Shown piece by piece: positions 16,817 through 24,147 of a stretch of DNA of 29,023 bases; positions within the stretch are counted from its first letter, which is position 1; every line of letters starts with the position of its first letter. The notes beneath the pieces were generated by a model that saw only the letters and a program-made list of their open reading frames with translations, was not told where the DNA came from and did no database searches. The translations under genes were made by a program, and so were the position numbers. This stretch comes from 1-14-2-50-31-20 sp964617555 (GTDB lineage: Bacteria; Bacteroidota; Ignavibacteria; Ignavibacteriales; Melioribacteraceae): positions 1-29,023 of the forward strand of contig CAZTYP010000014.1 in assembly GCA_964617555.1 (NCBI GenBank). The letters are read 5' to 3'.

Positions 16817-17248
16817 TTAAGAATGTTTTTTACAAGTTCCAAAAATATTAAATTGAAATGATTCTTGCATAAAATCATTTTCATCGGCAATTTTTCCTAC
16901 AAGTTTTGTTATGGTTTTATCATCAAATTCAATTATTTTGCCGCATACTTTACAAATTAAGTGAACATGATTTTTTCTGTTGTACGAAGATTCGTAGAAA
17001 GTTTTATTTTTCCCGAAATTCCTTTTTGCAAGCATTCCGCACTTAACCAATAGTTCCAAGGAATTATAAACGGTAGCGCGGGAAACATTGGAATTACCTT
17101 TTTTCATTTCAAGATAGAGTTCGTCGGCGGTAAAGTGTTTATCTGATTCGATTGCAAAATCCAATACTTCAAATCTTTCCGGTGTAATTCTGTGTTTATA
17201 TTTTTTTAAAAAGAATGTAAATTCTTCATGTGCTTTTTTCTTATTCAT
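16817..17248 (-). CDS. Fur-family metalloregulator (PerR or Zur type)
   Basis: This 143-aa repressor has the Fur-family winged helix at residues about 15-85 ('HRITPERFEVLDFAI', 'FTADELYLEM', 'VSRATVYNSLELLVKCGML') and a dimerisation domain with 'NHVHLICKVCGKIIEF', giving the HxH metal-site motif and one CxxC of the structural zinc site. The second CxxC near the C terminus is degraded to 'CKKH', where Cys and His may still bind zinc. It is divergent from a peroxiredoxin gene, and the shared 139-base intergenic region has a perfect 21-bp palindrome one base per half away from the PerR box. Its own transcript runs into tRNA-Gln and a metal-uptake cluster. Whether it senses peroxide (PerR), zinc (Zur) or iron (Fur) cannot be told from these residues; the neighbours favour PerR or Zur. 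Confidence 0.9.
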   Translation of the reverse strand: MNKKKAHEEFTFFLKKYKHRITPERFEVLDFAIESDKHFTADELYLEMKKGNSNVSRATVYNSLELLVKCGMLAKRNFGKNKTFYESSYNRKNHVHLICKVCGKIIEFDDKTITKLVGKIADENDFMQESFQFNIFGTCKKHS

Positions 17249-17313
17249 TTTTTTATTTGATACCTTTTATCTTTAAAATTATTTTTTAATTAGGATATTT
17301 TTATGAATTTTAC

Positions 17314-17324
17314 ATAATTATTAT
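17314..17324. promoter_or_regulatory. Second Fur-family box core, overlapping the main palindrome
   Basis: ATAAT-T-ATTAT is an 11-bp palindrome identical to the central 11 bases of the PerR consensus TTATAATTATTATAA; the outer two bases on each side do not match. It overlaps the 21-bp palindrome by three bases. In such AT-rich DNA a chance match is quite possible. Confidence 0.35.
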
Positions 17325-17342
17325 TTATACTTAGTATAAATA
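17322..17342. promoter_or_regulatory. Fur/PerR-type operator between regulator and peroxiredoxin
   Basis: TATTTATACT (17322-17331) and AGTATAAATA (17333-17342) are perfect reverse complements around one central T. The inner 15 bases, TTATACTTAGTATAA, have the Fur-family 7-1-7 form and differ from the PerR box TTATAATTATTATAA only at one position per half. It is 74 bases from the regulator start and 46 from the peroxiredoxin start, so it could control both genes. Confidence 0.65.
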
Positions 17343-17387
17343 TAATATTTTTTTTGTTTGATATGTAAAAAAAATGTAGGAATAAAA

Positions 17388-17852
17388 ATGGAAATAGCGG
17401 AAGGGAAAAAAGCCCCGGTTTTTACTTTACCCGATAGTGATGGGCATAAAGTGGCGTTAAAAGATTTTTTAGGAAAAAAAGTTATACTTTATTTTTATCC
17501 TAAAGATAATACAAGCGGATGTTCGGCAGAAGCAAATGATTTTAATAACTCACTAAAAAAATTTGAGAAGGCGGGAGTACAAGTAATTGGGATTAGTAAA
17601 GATTCACAAAAATCCCATATTAAATTTCGAGATAAATATAATCTGAAATTTCCTTTGCTAAGCGATGAAGATACAAAAGTGATTCAAAAATATGGTGTAT
17701 GGAAAGAAAAAAGTATGTACGGTAAAAAATATATGGGTGTTGAGCGCACTACATTTATTATTGATGAAAAAGGGAAAATTGAAAAAATTTATCCGAAAGT
17801 AAAAGTTAAAGGGCATGTTGAAGAAGTCCTCAAATATTTATCGGTAAAGTGA
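17388..17852 (+). CDS. bcp: Thiol peroxidase, Bcp/PrxQ family
   Basis: The 154-aa cytoplasmic peroxiredoxin reduces H2O2 and organic hydroperoxides. It has the thioredoxin-like fold with 'APVFTLPDSDGH', 'VILYFYPKDNTSGCSAEANDF' (peroxidatic Cys45), 'VIGISKDS', and the C-terminal 'RTTFIIDEKGKI'. Position 50, where E. coli Bcp has its resolving cysteine, is Asn, and no other cysteine is present, so it should act as a 1-Cys enzyme that needs an external thiol. The ATG at 17388 starts exactly at the conserved N terminus; the open frame reaches 10 codons upstream into the promoter region. It is first in a tight set with the three pterin genes (7-base gap to the next) and lies just downstream of a PerR-like operator. 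Confidence 0.93.
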   Translation: MEIAEGKKAPVFTLPDSDGHKVALKDFLGKKVILYFYPKDNTSGCSAEANDFNNSLKKFEKAGVQVIGISKDSQKSHIKFRDKYNLKFPLLSDEDTKVIQKYGVWKEKSMYGKKYMGVERTTFIIDEKGKIEKIYPKVKVKGHVEEVLKYLSVK

Positions 17853-17859
17853 GATAATA

Positions 17860-18267
17860 ATGATTTATGTAACAAGGCGGGAAGTGTTTAGTGCTTCTCA
17901 CAGATTAATAAATCCGGAGCTTACGGAAAAAGAAAATTACGAGATTTACGATAAATGCAATTATGAATACGGTCACGGACACAATTATACATTGGAAGTT
18001 GTTGTTGCCGGAGAAATAAATCCAAAAACCGGTTATGTAATAGACTTAAAAAAACTAAAAGAGATTATAAAAGAAAAAGTAATTGCAAAAGTTGATCATC
18101 GTAATTTTAATTTTGATGTTGGTTTTATGAAAGGCATAATCCCTACGGCGGAAAATATAGTATCAGGTATCTGGAAATTATTGGTAAATGAAATAGATGA
18201 AGGTAAATTATATTCGGTAAAATTATACGAAACTGAAAATAATTATGTTGAATATAAAGGAGAATAA
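17860..18267 (+). CDS. ptpS: 6-pyruvoyl-tetrahydropterin synthase (PTPS type)
   Basis: It converts 7,8-dihydroneopterin triphosphate to 6-pyruvoyl-tetrahydropterin. The 135-aa protein shows zinc ligands H14 (FSASHRL), H39 and H41 (GHGHNY), catalytic Cys33, the Asp79-His80 pair (VDHRNFNFDV) and substrate-anchoring Glu124 in 'KLYETENNYVEYKGE'. The order 'KCNxxxGHGHNY' and the 'YETxNNxVxYKGE' end match eukaryotic-type PTPS much better than QueD, whose motif is 'CxxxHGH' and which ends differently. It lies two bases before folE and is followed by a sepiapterin-reductase-like gene, which supports biopterin synthesis rather than queuosine synthesis. QueD-like activity cannot be fully excluded. Confidence 0.88.
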   Translation: MIYVTRREVFSASHRLINPELTEKENYEIYDKCNYEYGHGHNYTLEVVVAGEINPKTGYVIDLKKLKEIIKEKVIAKVDHRNFNFDVGFMKGIIPTAENIVSGIWKLLVNEIDEGKLYSVKLYETENNYVEYKGE

Positions 18268-18269
18268 TT

Positions 18270-18833
18270 GTGAATATTGAAAATGTAGCTGAAAAAGTAA
18301 AAACAATTTTAGAGGAAATCGGTGAAGACCCAAACCGAGAAGGATTAATTAAAACTCCGGAAAGAGTAGCAAAAGCATACGAGTTTTTGACAAAAGGATA
18401 TTATCAGAATGTTGACGAAGTAATTAATGGTGCCATTTTCGAAGAAAAATATGACGAGATGGTTATCGTAAAAGATATTGATTTTTATAGTATGTGCGAA
18501 CATCATATGTTACCGTTTTACGGAAAAATACACGTTGCATATATTCCGAACGGTAAAATAGTTGGATTAAGCAAAATACCCAGATTGGTGGATATGTTTG
18601 CTCGTCGTTTACAAGTACAGGAAAGATTAACTCAGCAAATTGCTGATGTATTGGAAGAAAAATTGCAGCCGAAAGGAGTGGCTGTTGTTGCCGAAGGATA
18701 TCATATGTGTATGATGATGCGAGGTGTGCAAAAACAAAACTCTATTACTACAACAAGTGCGGTACATGGTGCTTTTCGTGCGGAAAAAACAAGATTGGAA
18801 TTCCTTAATTTAATTTCGCAAAGCAGATTATAA
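18270..18833 (+). CDS. folE: GTP cyclohydrolase I
   Basis: It converts GTP to 7,8-dihydroneopterin triphosphate, the entry to folate and biopterin. The 187-aa length is normal for the single-domain enzyme. Zinc ligands Cys76 and His79 ('SMCEHHMLPF') and Cys147 ('GYHMCMMMRGV') are present, with 'VGLSKIPRLVDMFARRLQVQERLTQQI' and 'TTSAVHGAF'. The start is GTG at 18270, placed by an AAAGGAGA site 6 bases upstream. It is packed between ptpS (2-base gap) and the SDR (1-base gap), so its product is probably channelled to PTPS, although it may also supply folate. Confidence 0.97.
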   Translation: MNIENVAEKVKTILEEIGEDPNREGLIKTPERVAKAYEFLTKGYYQNVDEVINGAIFEEKYDEMVIVKDIDFYSMCEHHMLPFYGKIHVAYIPNGKIVGLSKIPRLVDMFARRLQVQERLTQQIADVLEEKLQPKGVAVVAEGYHMCMMMRGVQKQNSITTTSAVHGAFRAEKTRLEFLNLISQSRL

Positions 18834-18834
18834 A

Positions 18835-19539
18835 ATGGAAGAGAAAAAAAAAGGAGTTTGGATTACCGGTGCCGGTTCGGGAATTGGGAAAGCCATTGCT
18901 TTGGAATTTGTTAAAAATGATATTATCACTATTGCTTCCGGCAGAAGAAAAGAATTGTTGGATAAATTAAAATTAGAAAATAAAAAAAACATTAAACCCT
19001 TTCCGCTTGATGTTACGGATACCGCCGCCGTAAAAAGAATTTCCAATAAAATATTTAATGCCTTTGATATTAATTGTTTAATAAATAATGCGGGAATTAC
19101 CTCCTTTAGTTCTGCCGAAGAAGATTCAATGAAAACAATAAATAAAATTATTCAAACAAATTTAATGGGAGCAATCGCAGCAATAAAATCCGTATTGCCA
19201 TATTTTAAAAAACGTGAAGGAGGAATAATTATCAACATTCTTTCTGTGGCTGCAAATACAATTTTCAAAAACAGCTCTGCATATTCCGCTTCCAAAGCCG
19301 GATTACTTGCTTATACCAACGTTTTACGTGAAGAAGTGAGGGAAGATAATATTAAGGTAATTAACCTATTACCCGGAGCAACAAAAACCCCGATATGGCA
19401 AAATGAAATGCTGGAAAAATTTTCAAGCAAAATGATGAACCCCGAAGATATGGCGAAATTTATTTATCAACTGTATTCATTAGAATCCAATCTTGTGCCT
19501 GAAGAAATAACCATACGCCCTGTTACCGGAGATTTATAA
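18835..19539 (+). CDS. Short-chain dehydrogenase, probable sepiapterin reductase
   Basis: This 234-aa classical SDR has the NADP motif TGAGSGIG (11-18), a basic 'SGRRKE' after beta 2 that suits NADPH, NNAG (84-87), and the catalytic Ser137, Tyr150 and Lys154 (YSASK). The 'LLPGATKTPIW' and C-terminal 'EEITIRPVTGDL' segments resemble, from memory, the sepiapterin reductase of Chlorobium ('EEIILRPTSGDI'-like end). It directly follows ptpS and folE with a one-base gap, completing the set needed for tetrahydrobiopterin: PTPS product reduced at the side-chain ketones. The reaction is inferred; SDR specificity is difficult to read from sequence, and a different ketoreductase function remains possible. 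Confidence 0.75.
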   Translation: MEEKKKGVWITGAGSGIGKAIALEFVKNDIITIASGRRKELLDKLKLENKKNIKPFPLDVTDTAAVKRISNKIFNAFDINCLINNAGITSFSSAEEDSMKTINKIIQTNLMGAIAAIKSVLPYFKKREGGIIINILSVAANTIFKNSSAYSASKAGLLAYTNVLREEVREDNIKVINLLPGATKTPIWQNEMLEKFSSKMMNPEDMAKFIYQLYSLESNLVPEEITIRPVTGDL

Positions 19540-19565
19540 TAAGTTTAATTAAAAACATTGTGGAA

Positions 19566-19602
19566 TAAAAAAAAGCCCCGTTCATAAAAACAAAAGGGGC
19601 TT
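19566..19602 (-). terminator. Intrinsic terminator of rpmB
   Basis: On the minus strand AAGCCCC (19602-19596) pairs with GGGGCTT (19579-19573) and is followed by a run of T (the A tract at 19566-19574). On the plus strand only two T follow the hairpin, so it serves rpmB rather than the convergent SDR gene. Confidence 0.75.
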
Positions 19603-19630
19603 AAAACTTGTTGAGTATTAAAGAATTAAA

Positions 19631-19870
19631 TTAAACGGTTTTAATTTTTCCTTCTCTAACCATTTTAGCTAATTCGGCTGTACCGTTTTTTGAAATTGTT
19701 CTTAAGGCACGTGTAGTTAATTTAACGGTAACAAATTTATTTAATTCTTGAACCCAAATTCTTTTTTTCTGTAAATTTGGTAAAAATCTTCTTTTAGTTT
19801 TATTATGAGCGTGTGAAATGCTGCTTCCGGCTTTCGGTCCAACCCCTGTTACTTCACATTTTCTTGACAT
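19631..19870 (-). CDS. rpmB: 50S ribosomal protein bL28
   Basis: The 79-aa protein begins MSRKCEVTGVGPKAGSSI, continues with 'SHAHNKTKRRFLPNLQKKRIW' and 'TRALRTISKNG', and matches bL28 throughout. The start at 19870 has GGAGTTAAAG upstream; an in-frame ATG six codons earlier would add residues that the family lacks. Only one cysteine is present, so it is the zinc-free form. It is transcribed alone, with its own terminator, and without rpmG beside it. Confidence 0.96.
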   Translation of the reverse strand: MSRKCEVTGVGPKAGSSISHAHNKTKRRFLPNLQKKRIWVQELNKFVTVKLTTRALRTISKNGTAELAKMVREGKIKTV

Positions 19871-19889
19871 CTTTAACTCCAAATTCATT

Positions 19890-19915
19890 CAAATCTAAAA
19901 CGAACTCCAAATATA
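19890..19915 (-). promoter_or_regulatory. Candidate rpmB promoter elements
   Basis: On the minus strand two matches to the Bacteroidota -7 consensus TAnnTTTG occur: TATATTTG (19915-19908) and TAGATTTG (19897-19890), 20-38 bases before the rpmB start. Neither has a well-spaced -33 TTTG, so only the position and the motif support this. Confidence 0.3.
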
Positions 19916-20103
19916 ATAAAAAAAACAATTGTTGTAAACTAAATTGTAGTGATATTTTTTTTGACTCTGAACTATTTATTGAACACGGAATATTGCAAAA
20001 TTATAACTAAAATATAAGGAATCTGTTTAAATGAATGATTATCTTCACTATTCAATTAAATGTTTATTGGAAATTACCTTATAAATATAATTTGCTTATT
20101 ACA

Positions 20104-20916
20104 ATGTTTAAATTATTTTTTATAATATTATTCACAACGCTTTTACTACGGGCACAGGACGGAGGCGATATTTTTCTAATTGATTCATATATCACTCCCG
20201 AAATTCCGCATGAAATTAAAATTTTATTTTATACAAACGATAGCGTAAAATCAAAAATTATATTTAATAAAAAAGATGAATTTGTTGTTTCTTCCGAATA
20301 TGCTACCGAACACTTTTTTCAACTCCCCTTGAAAAAATTAAAAAGCGATTCTTCTTCAATACCGTTTGAAATAAGTGTTGAAACGCAAAGCGGAAAAAGA
20401 TACAAAGGTGATATTTATGATTTATATTTGCCGGAAGATTATGAGCTTAATATGGAAGACGAATCGGCTTTTGTAAATTTGTGTGTAGGAACATTTCTCT
20501 ATCTACTTCCTATGCCCACCTATTTTTTTGATAATAATAGTAGTAATTTTGCGTTGTTAAAAGAATTACCCGTTGTTGCATTTTATAACGGCGGGTATAA
20601 TTACCCTAACGGATATATTGCGGTTGAATATAGTTATGTTTTTGAAAAAAACAGTCCGAATTTTTTAAGAATCGGGTATAAGCATATTTTTCAAACAAAC
20701 ACAATAAAATATATTTCGTTCGGGGTAAATTATACCACAGATTTCAATGGCTTTAATGGAATAAGTCCAGAAATAAGCTTAGGACTATTTGAGTTTTATG
20801 ATACGTTTACATTTTATTTCAGATATAGGTTCAACGTAAAACCTTCGTCTGATTTTGAAAATTTTCATGAAATATCAATAGGGTTATTTACAAGTGTTTT
20901 TTCTTTTAATTATTAA
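20104..20916 (+). CDS. Predicted exported protein, unknown family
   Basis: The 270-aa product is not recognised. From the ATG at 20104 it begins with a clear signal peptide (MFKLFFIILFTTLLLRAQDGG). Residues about 20-115 look like a beta-rich domain; the C-terminal half has many alternating aromatic strands ('YIAVEYSYVFEK', 'FLRIGYKHIFQ', 'YISFGVNYTTDF', 'EISLGLFEFY', 'TFYFRYRFNV', 'EISIGLFTSVFSFNY') and a terminal aromatic, as in small outer-membrane beta barrels. An upstream in-frame ATG (20035) would put 23 extra residues before the signal peptide; neither start has an ideal ribosome site. It lies nine bases before the GNAT gene and probably heads that operon. Confidence 0.7.
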   Translation: MFKLFFIILFTTLLLRAQDGGDIFLIDSYITPEIPHEIKILFYTNDSVKSKIIFNKKDEFVVSSEYATEHFFQLPLKKLKSDSSSIPFEISVETQSGKRYKGDIYDLYLPEDYELNMEDESAFVNLCVGTFLYLLPMPTYFFDNNSSNFALLKELPVVAFYNGGYNYPNGYIAVEYSYVFEKNSPNFLRIGYKHIFQTNTIKYISFGVNYTTDFNGFNGISPEISLGLFEFYDTFTFYFRYRFNVKPSSDFENFHEISIGLFTSVFSFNY

Positions 20917-20925
20917 CGGATAAAA

Positions 20926-21831
20926 ATGGAGATAAGAAAATTTAACAAGGAAGAGGCGAACGGATTGTTGGAACTTTGTAAAGCATCTCTTTATAGAGAC
21001 AACTTTACAAAAGAATTGATAATTGATAATGTTATTAACGATATGGACAGAAATCCGGAAATGTGTTTGGTGGCTGCGGAGGAAAATAAAATTATCGGTT
21101 TTGCAATGGGAGTAATTCGCGAACGGGATGAAGGAAATATCGGATATATTAAATTGATGTGTGTTCATCCTGAACATCAAAGGGAAAAAGTTGGACAAAA
21201 ATTGTATACCGCAATTGAAAATTTAATGAGAAAAGCAGGCATAAATAAAATCCGTTTATTCGAATCATGGACAAATTACTATATGCCCGGAGTTGACCCG
21301 TTTTATACGGAAGCAGTTGCTTTTTTTGAGAGGAACGGGTTCAATAAAATAGGGGATGCGGCAAATCTTCTTTGCGATTTATCTCAAGATTTTAATACCG
21401 CACCGGAAGAAGAAAAGGCAAAAGCAATGGGTATTACAATAAGACGTGCCGGTGTTGAAGACAGAGATAGGTTAATGAAATGGGCCGAAGAAAATTTTAA
21501 AGGCTGGCAAGGCGAAATGGACGTAGCACTTAAAAATACTCCGGTTTCATTACATATTGCCGAGTTAGACGGAAAGATAATAGCTTTTTCAGCACACGAA
21601 ACAAATAACCCGGGAATGGGTTGGTTTGGTCCTGTTGGTACATCGGAAGCCGCTCGGGGAAAAGGAGTCGGCGGCATTTTACTTAAGCGATGTTTGCAAG
21701 ATTTGAAAAATGCCGGTTATGAAAAAGCAATTATTCCTTGGGTGGCACATATTCCGTTCTATATGCATTACGTTAATTCCAAGGTGAATAGAGTTTTTTG
21801 GCGATATCAAAAAAAATTGGATGAAGAATAA
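20926..21831 (+). CDS. Tandem GNAT-family acetyltransferase
   Basis: The 301-aa cytoplasmic protein contains two GNAT domains. The N-terminal one (about 1-145) has the acetyl-CoA loop region 'LMCVHPEHQREKVGQKLY' and 'FFERNGF'; the C-terminal one (about 168-295) has 'GPVGTSEAARGKGVGGILL'. The second shows the full R/Q-x-x-G-x-G/A pyrophosphate loop (ARGKGVGG), while the first is altered (QREKVGQK), so the first may bind acetyl-CoA poorly or serve structurally. Substrate is unknown. It sits nine bases after an exported protein gene and 25 bases before a DNA methyltransferase, in a long co-directional run. Confidence 0.88.
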   Translation: MEIRKFNKEEANGLLELCKASLYRDNFTKELIIDNVINDMDRNPEMCLVAAEENKIIGFAMGVIRERDEGNIGYIKLMCVHPEHQREKVGQKLYTAIENLMRKAGINKIRLFESWTNYYMPGVDPFYTEAVAFFERNGFNKIGDAANLLCDLSQDFNTAPEEEKAKAMGITIRRAGVEDRDRLMKWAEENFKGWQGEMDVALKNTPVSLHIAELDGKIIAFSAHETNNPGMGWFGPVGTSEAARGKGVGGILLKRCLQDLKNAGYEKAIIPWVAHIPFYMHYVNSKVNRVFWRYQKKLDEE

Positions 21832-21856
21832 ATAATCAAAATTTTTTATTAAATAA

Positions 21857-22735
21857 ATGGCAAAAAATAATTCCGAAAAATATATAGACCTGGGAGAGCG
21901 CGGTAAGTTAAGTTTTAATAATAAGCTTAATGATTTAACCGGTAAGGAGTGGATAAAATTTTCCAAATCGTGGTTTGTACATAATCCCCCAAGAAGAAAA
22001 ACAAATGAAATTCTTCATCCCGCAAAATATCCCGAAACATTGGTTGAAGAATTTATTCGTTTTTTTACAAAGAATAACGAGTGGGTGCTTGATCCGTTTC
22101 TTGGTACAGGCAGTACTCTTGTTGCCGCAGGTAATTCCGGTCGTAATGGAATCGGAGTTGAAATAATGAACAAATATTTTAATACTTCCAAAAGAAGAAT
22201 TAAAGACGGAAGCTATAAAACCAAGTTACATCCCTTGCTCGGTTCATCGTTAAAGTTAATTGATGTTTTAAAAAAGAACGGATTGGATAAAATTACATTC
22301 GACTTTGTTATTACCTCGCCCCCTTATTGGAACCAATTGGAGCGTTCTTCCATGAGGCAAAGGGGACGGAAAGAAAAAGGACTTGATACCAAATACTCTT
22401 CCAAACGTGATGATATCGGGAATGTAAAGGACTATAAAAAATTTATTGAAATACAGGCACAAATTTTCGATCAGGTTTATAACGTTATTAAAGAGAACGG
22501 TTATCTTGTAATAATTACAAATAACGTTTATTATAAAGGGGAGCTTTACCCTTTGGCTTTTGATACCGCTACTTCGTTAACACAAAGAGGTAATAAAAGT
22601 TGGGTGCTAAAAGACGAAAAAATTTGGTTGCAGAACGACAAACCCCTTGTTGCTCTTGGAGTTAACAGTGCTTGGGTCGGAAATCGGCATCATCAGTATT
22701 GCCTTGTTTTTAGAAAAGAAAACAGAAAAAAATAA
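21857..22735 (+). CDS. Orphan DNA methyltransferase (N4-cytosine/N6-adenine type)
   Basis: The 292-aa SAM-dependent enzyme has motif I DPFLGTGS (79-86) before catalytic motif IV TSPPYW (153-158), with a ~65-residue spacer and a ~130-residue tail that would carry target recognition. S-P-P-Y-W is typical of N4-cytosine methylases, though N6-adenine enzymes of the same Pfam family (N6_N4_Mtase) also occur. Motif I precedes motif IV, the reverse of the usual beta class order. No restriction endonuclease is adjacent. Its stop codon shares one base with the xseA start (TAATG), so the two are translationally coupled. A regulatory or protective methylase is inferred; the target sequence is unknown. 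Confidence 0.85.
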   Translation: MAKNNSEKYIDLGERGKLSFNNKLNDLTGKEWIKFSKSWFVHNPPRRKTNEILHPAKYPETLVEEFIRFFTKNNEWVLDPFLGTGSTLVAAGNSGRNGIGVEIMNKYFNTSKRRIKDGSYKTKLHPLLGSSLKLIDVLKKNGLDKITFDFVITSPPYWNQLERSSMRQRGRKEKGLDTKYSSKRDDIGNVKDYKKFIEIQAQIFDQVYNVIKENGYLVIITNNVYYKGELYPLAFDTATSLTQRGNKSWVLKDEKIWLQNDKPLVALGVNSAWVGNRHHQYCLVFRKENRKK

Positions 22736-23925
22736 TGGATTTATTTGTAGGAGAAGAAAAAAACATATATTCGGTTAGTCAAATAACCGGCTCAATAAAA
22801 CGCTTGTTGGAAAGTTCTTTTGGTGGAATAAAAATAGTTGGTGAAATCTCAAATTTCAAACCACATTTTTCCGGACATTGGTATTTTACATTAAAAGATG
22901 CAGATGCACAAATAAGTTGCACGATGTGGAAAAGTAATAATACTCGCGTTAGGTTTACCCCCGAAGACGGAATGAGAGTTGTCGTTTCCGGTAATATTAC
23001 CGTTTATCCTCCGCGCGGCAATTATCAAATTGACGTAAAAACTATAAACTTAGACGGTGTGGGGGAATTGCAAGCAGCTTTCGAGCGATTAAAAAGGAGG
23101 CTTGCCGAAGAAGGCCTTTTTGATGAAGCATTAAAAAAAGCGATTCCGAAGCTCCCTAAAAAAATAGGCGTTGTAACGGCTATTGATTCAGCCGCATTTC
23201 GTGATATGATTTCTGTTGCCAAACGGCGTTATCCGTTAGTGCGGTTAGTTGTTGCTTCAAGCAGAGTGCAAGGAGACGGCGCAGCCGAAGAAATTGTACA
23301 AAATATTAATTTGCTTGATAAACGCGGCGATTTGGATGTGATTATTATCGGCCGTGGCGGCGGCTCGTTGGAAGACCTTTGGGCTTTTAACGAAGAAATT
23401 GTTGCTCGCGCAATCTACGCTGCAAATACTCCTATTATTAGTGGTGTAGGGCATGAAATTGATTTTACAATTGCGGATTTTGTTGCGGATTTGCGTGCCC
23501 CTACTCCTACGGCTGCAATGGAATTGGCAACTCCGGATAAAGAAAAAATTCTTACTTGGTTGGATGATTTTTTGATCTCTTCTTCAAACAATATTAATTC
23601 TATTATTAGTAATTTAAAAGATACGGTTTTTGAATTAATAAATTCTTACGGTTTTAAATCTTATGATTATATTCTTAATAACTTCAAACAGGACCTAGAT
23701 AACTATATATTTAGAATTGAAAATAATCTGGATAAAAAAATTAAAAAAGAAAAAAATGAAGTTGAGTTACAACGTAATATTTTAGAAGCATTTAATGTCG
23801 ATAAAATTCTTCAACGAGGGTTTGCTTTGGTAATACAAAACAATAAAGTAATTACAAGAGCAAAAAAATATAATAAAAATGAAAAAACAAAAATAAAATT
23901 TTACGATAAAGAGATTGAGATTTAA
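22735..23925 (+). CDS. xseA: Exodeoxyribonuclease VII large subunit
   Basis: The 396-aa subunit degrades single-stranded DNA from both ends together with XseB. The N-terminal OB fold (about 10-105) reads 'YSVSQITGSIKRLLESSF...VGEISNFKPHFSGHWYFTLKD'. The catalytic core has 'IGVVTAIDSAAFRDM', 'IIIGRGGGSLEDLWAFNEE' and 'ISGVGHEIDFTIADFVADLRAPTPTAAMEL'. The C-terminal coiled coil is shorter than in E. coli (456 aa), which is usual in this phylum. It overlaps the methylase by one base and is followed two bases later by xseB. Confidence 0.97.
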   Translation: MDLFVGEEKNIYSVSQITGSIKRLLESSFGGIKIVGEISNFKPHFSGHWYFTLKDADAQISCTMWKSNNTRVRFTPEDGMRVVVSGNITVYPPRGNYQIDVKTINLDGVGELQAAFERLKRRLAEEGLFDEALKKAIPKLPKKIGVVTAIDSAAFRDMISVAKRRYPLVRLVVASSRVQGDGAAEEIVQNINLLDKRGDLDVIIIGRGGGSLEDLWAFNEEIVARAIYAANTPIISGVGHEIDFTIADFVADLRAPTPTAAMELATPDKEKILTWLDDFLISSSNNINSIISNLKDTVFELINSYGFKSYDYILNNFKQDLDNYIFRIENNLDKKIKKEKNEVELQRNILEAFNVDKILQRGFALVIQNNKVITRAKKYNKNEKTKIKFYDKEIEI

Positions 23926-23927
23926 TA

Positions 23928-24137
23928 ATGACGGCAAAGAAAAAAACTTTTGAAGATTCTTTAGTAAGGTTAAAAGAAATTTCCGACTTGTTGGAAACAA
24001 ACGAAGTCGGTTTGGATGAATCTATTAAATTATATGAAGAGGGGGTTAAACTTGCGAAGGAGTGTTATAAAACATTATCCGAAGCTGAACTTAAAATTGA
24101 AAAGATGAAATCTGAATTGGAAAACAATATTGAGTGA
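23928..24137 (+). CDS. xseB: Exodeoxyribonuclease VII small subunit
   Basis: The 69-aa helical protein carries the XseB pattern 'FEDSLVRLKEISDLLETNEVGLDES' and 'YEEGVKLAKECYKTLSEAELKIE'. Several copies form the sheath around the XseA coiled coil. It starts two bases after xseA and ends 10 bases before dxs, an order found in many bacteria. Confidence 0.95.
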   Translation: MTAKKKTFEDSLVRLKEISDLLETNEVGLDESIKLYEEGVKLAKECYKTLSEAELKIEKMKSELENNIE

Positions 24138-24147
24138 AGGGAAAAGA

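Noticed and set aside
21857..24137. A restriction-modification or other defence system around the methyltransferase.
   Set aside because: Neighbours are a GNAT and the two exonuclease VII subunits; no endonuclease, helicase, specificity subunit or other defence gene is present.
24130..24147. A TTG start for dxs overlapping xseB.
   Set aside because: The ATG at 24148 has a clear GAAGGGAAAAG site and begins at the usual N terminus.
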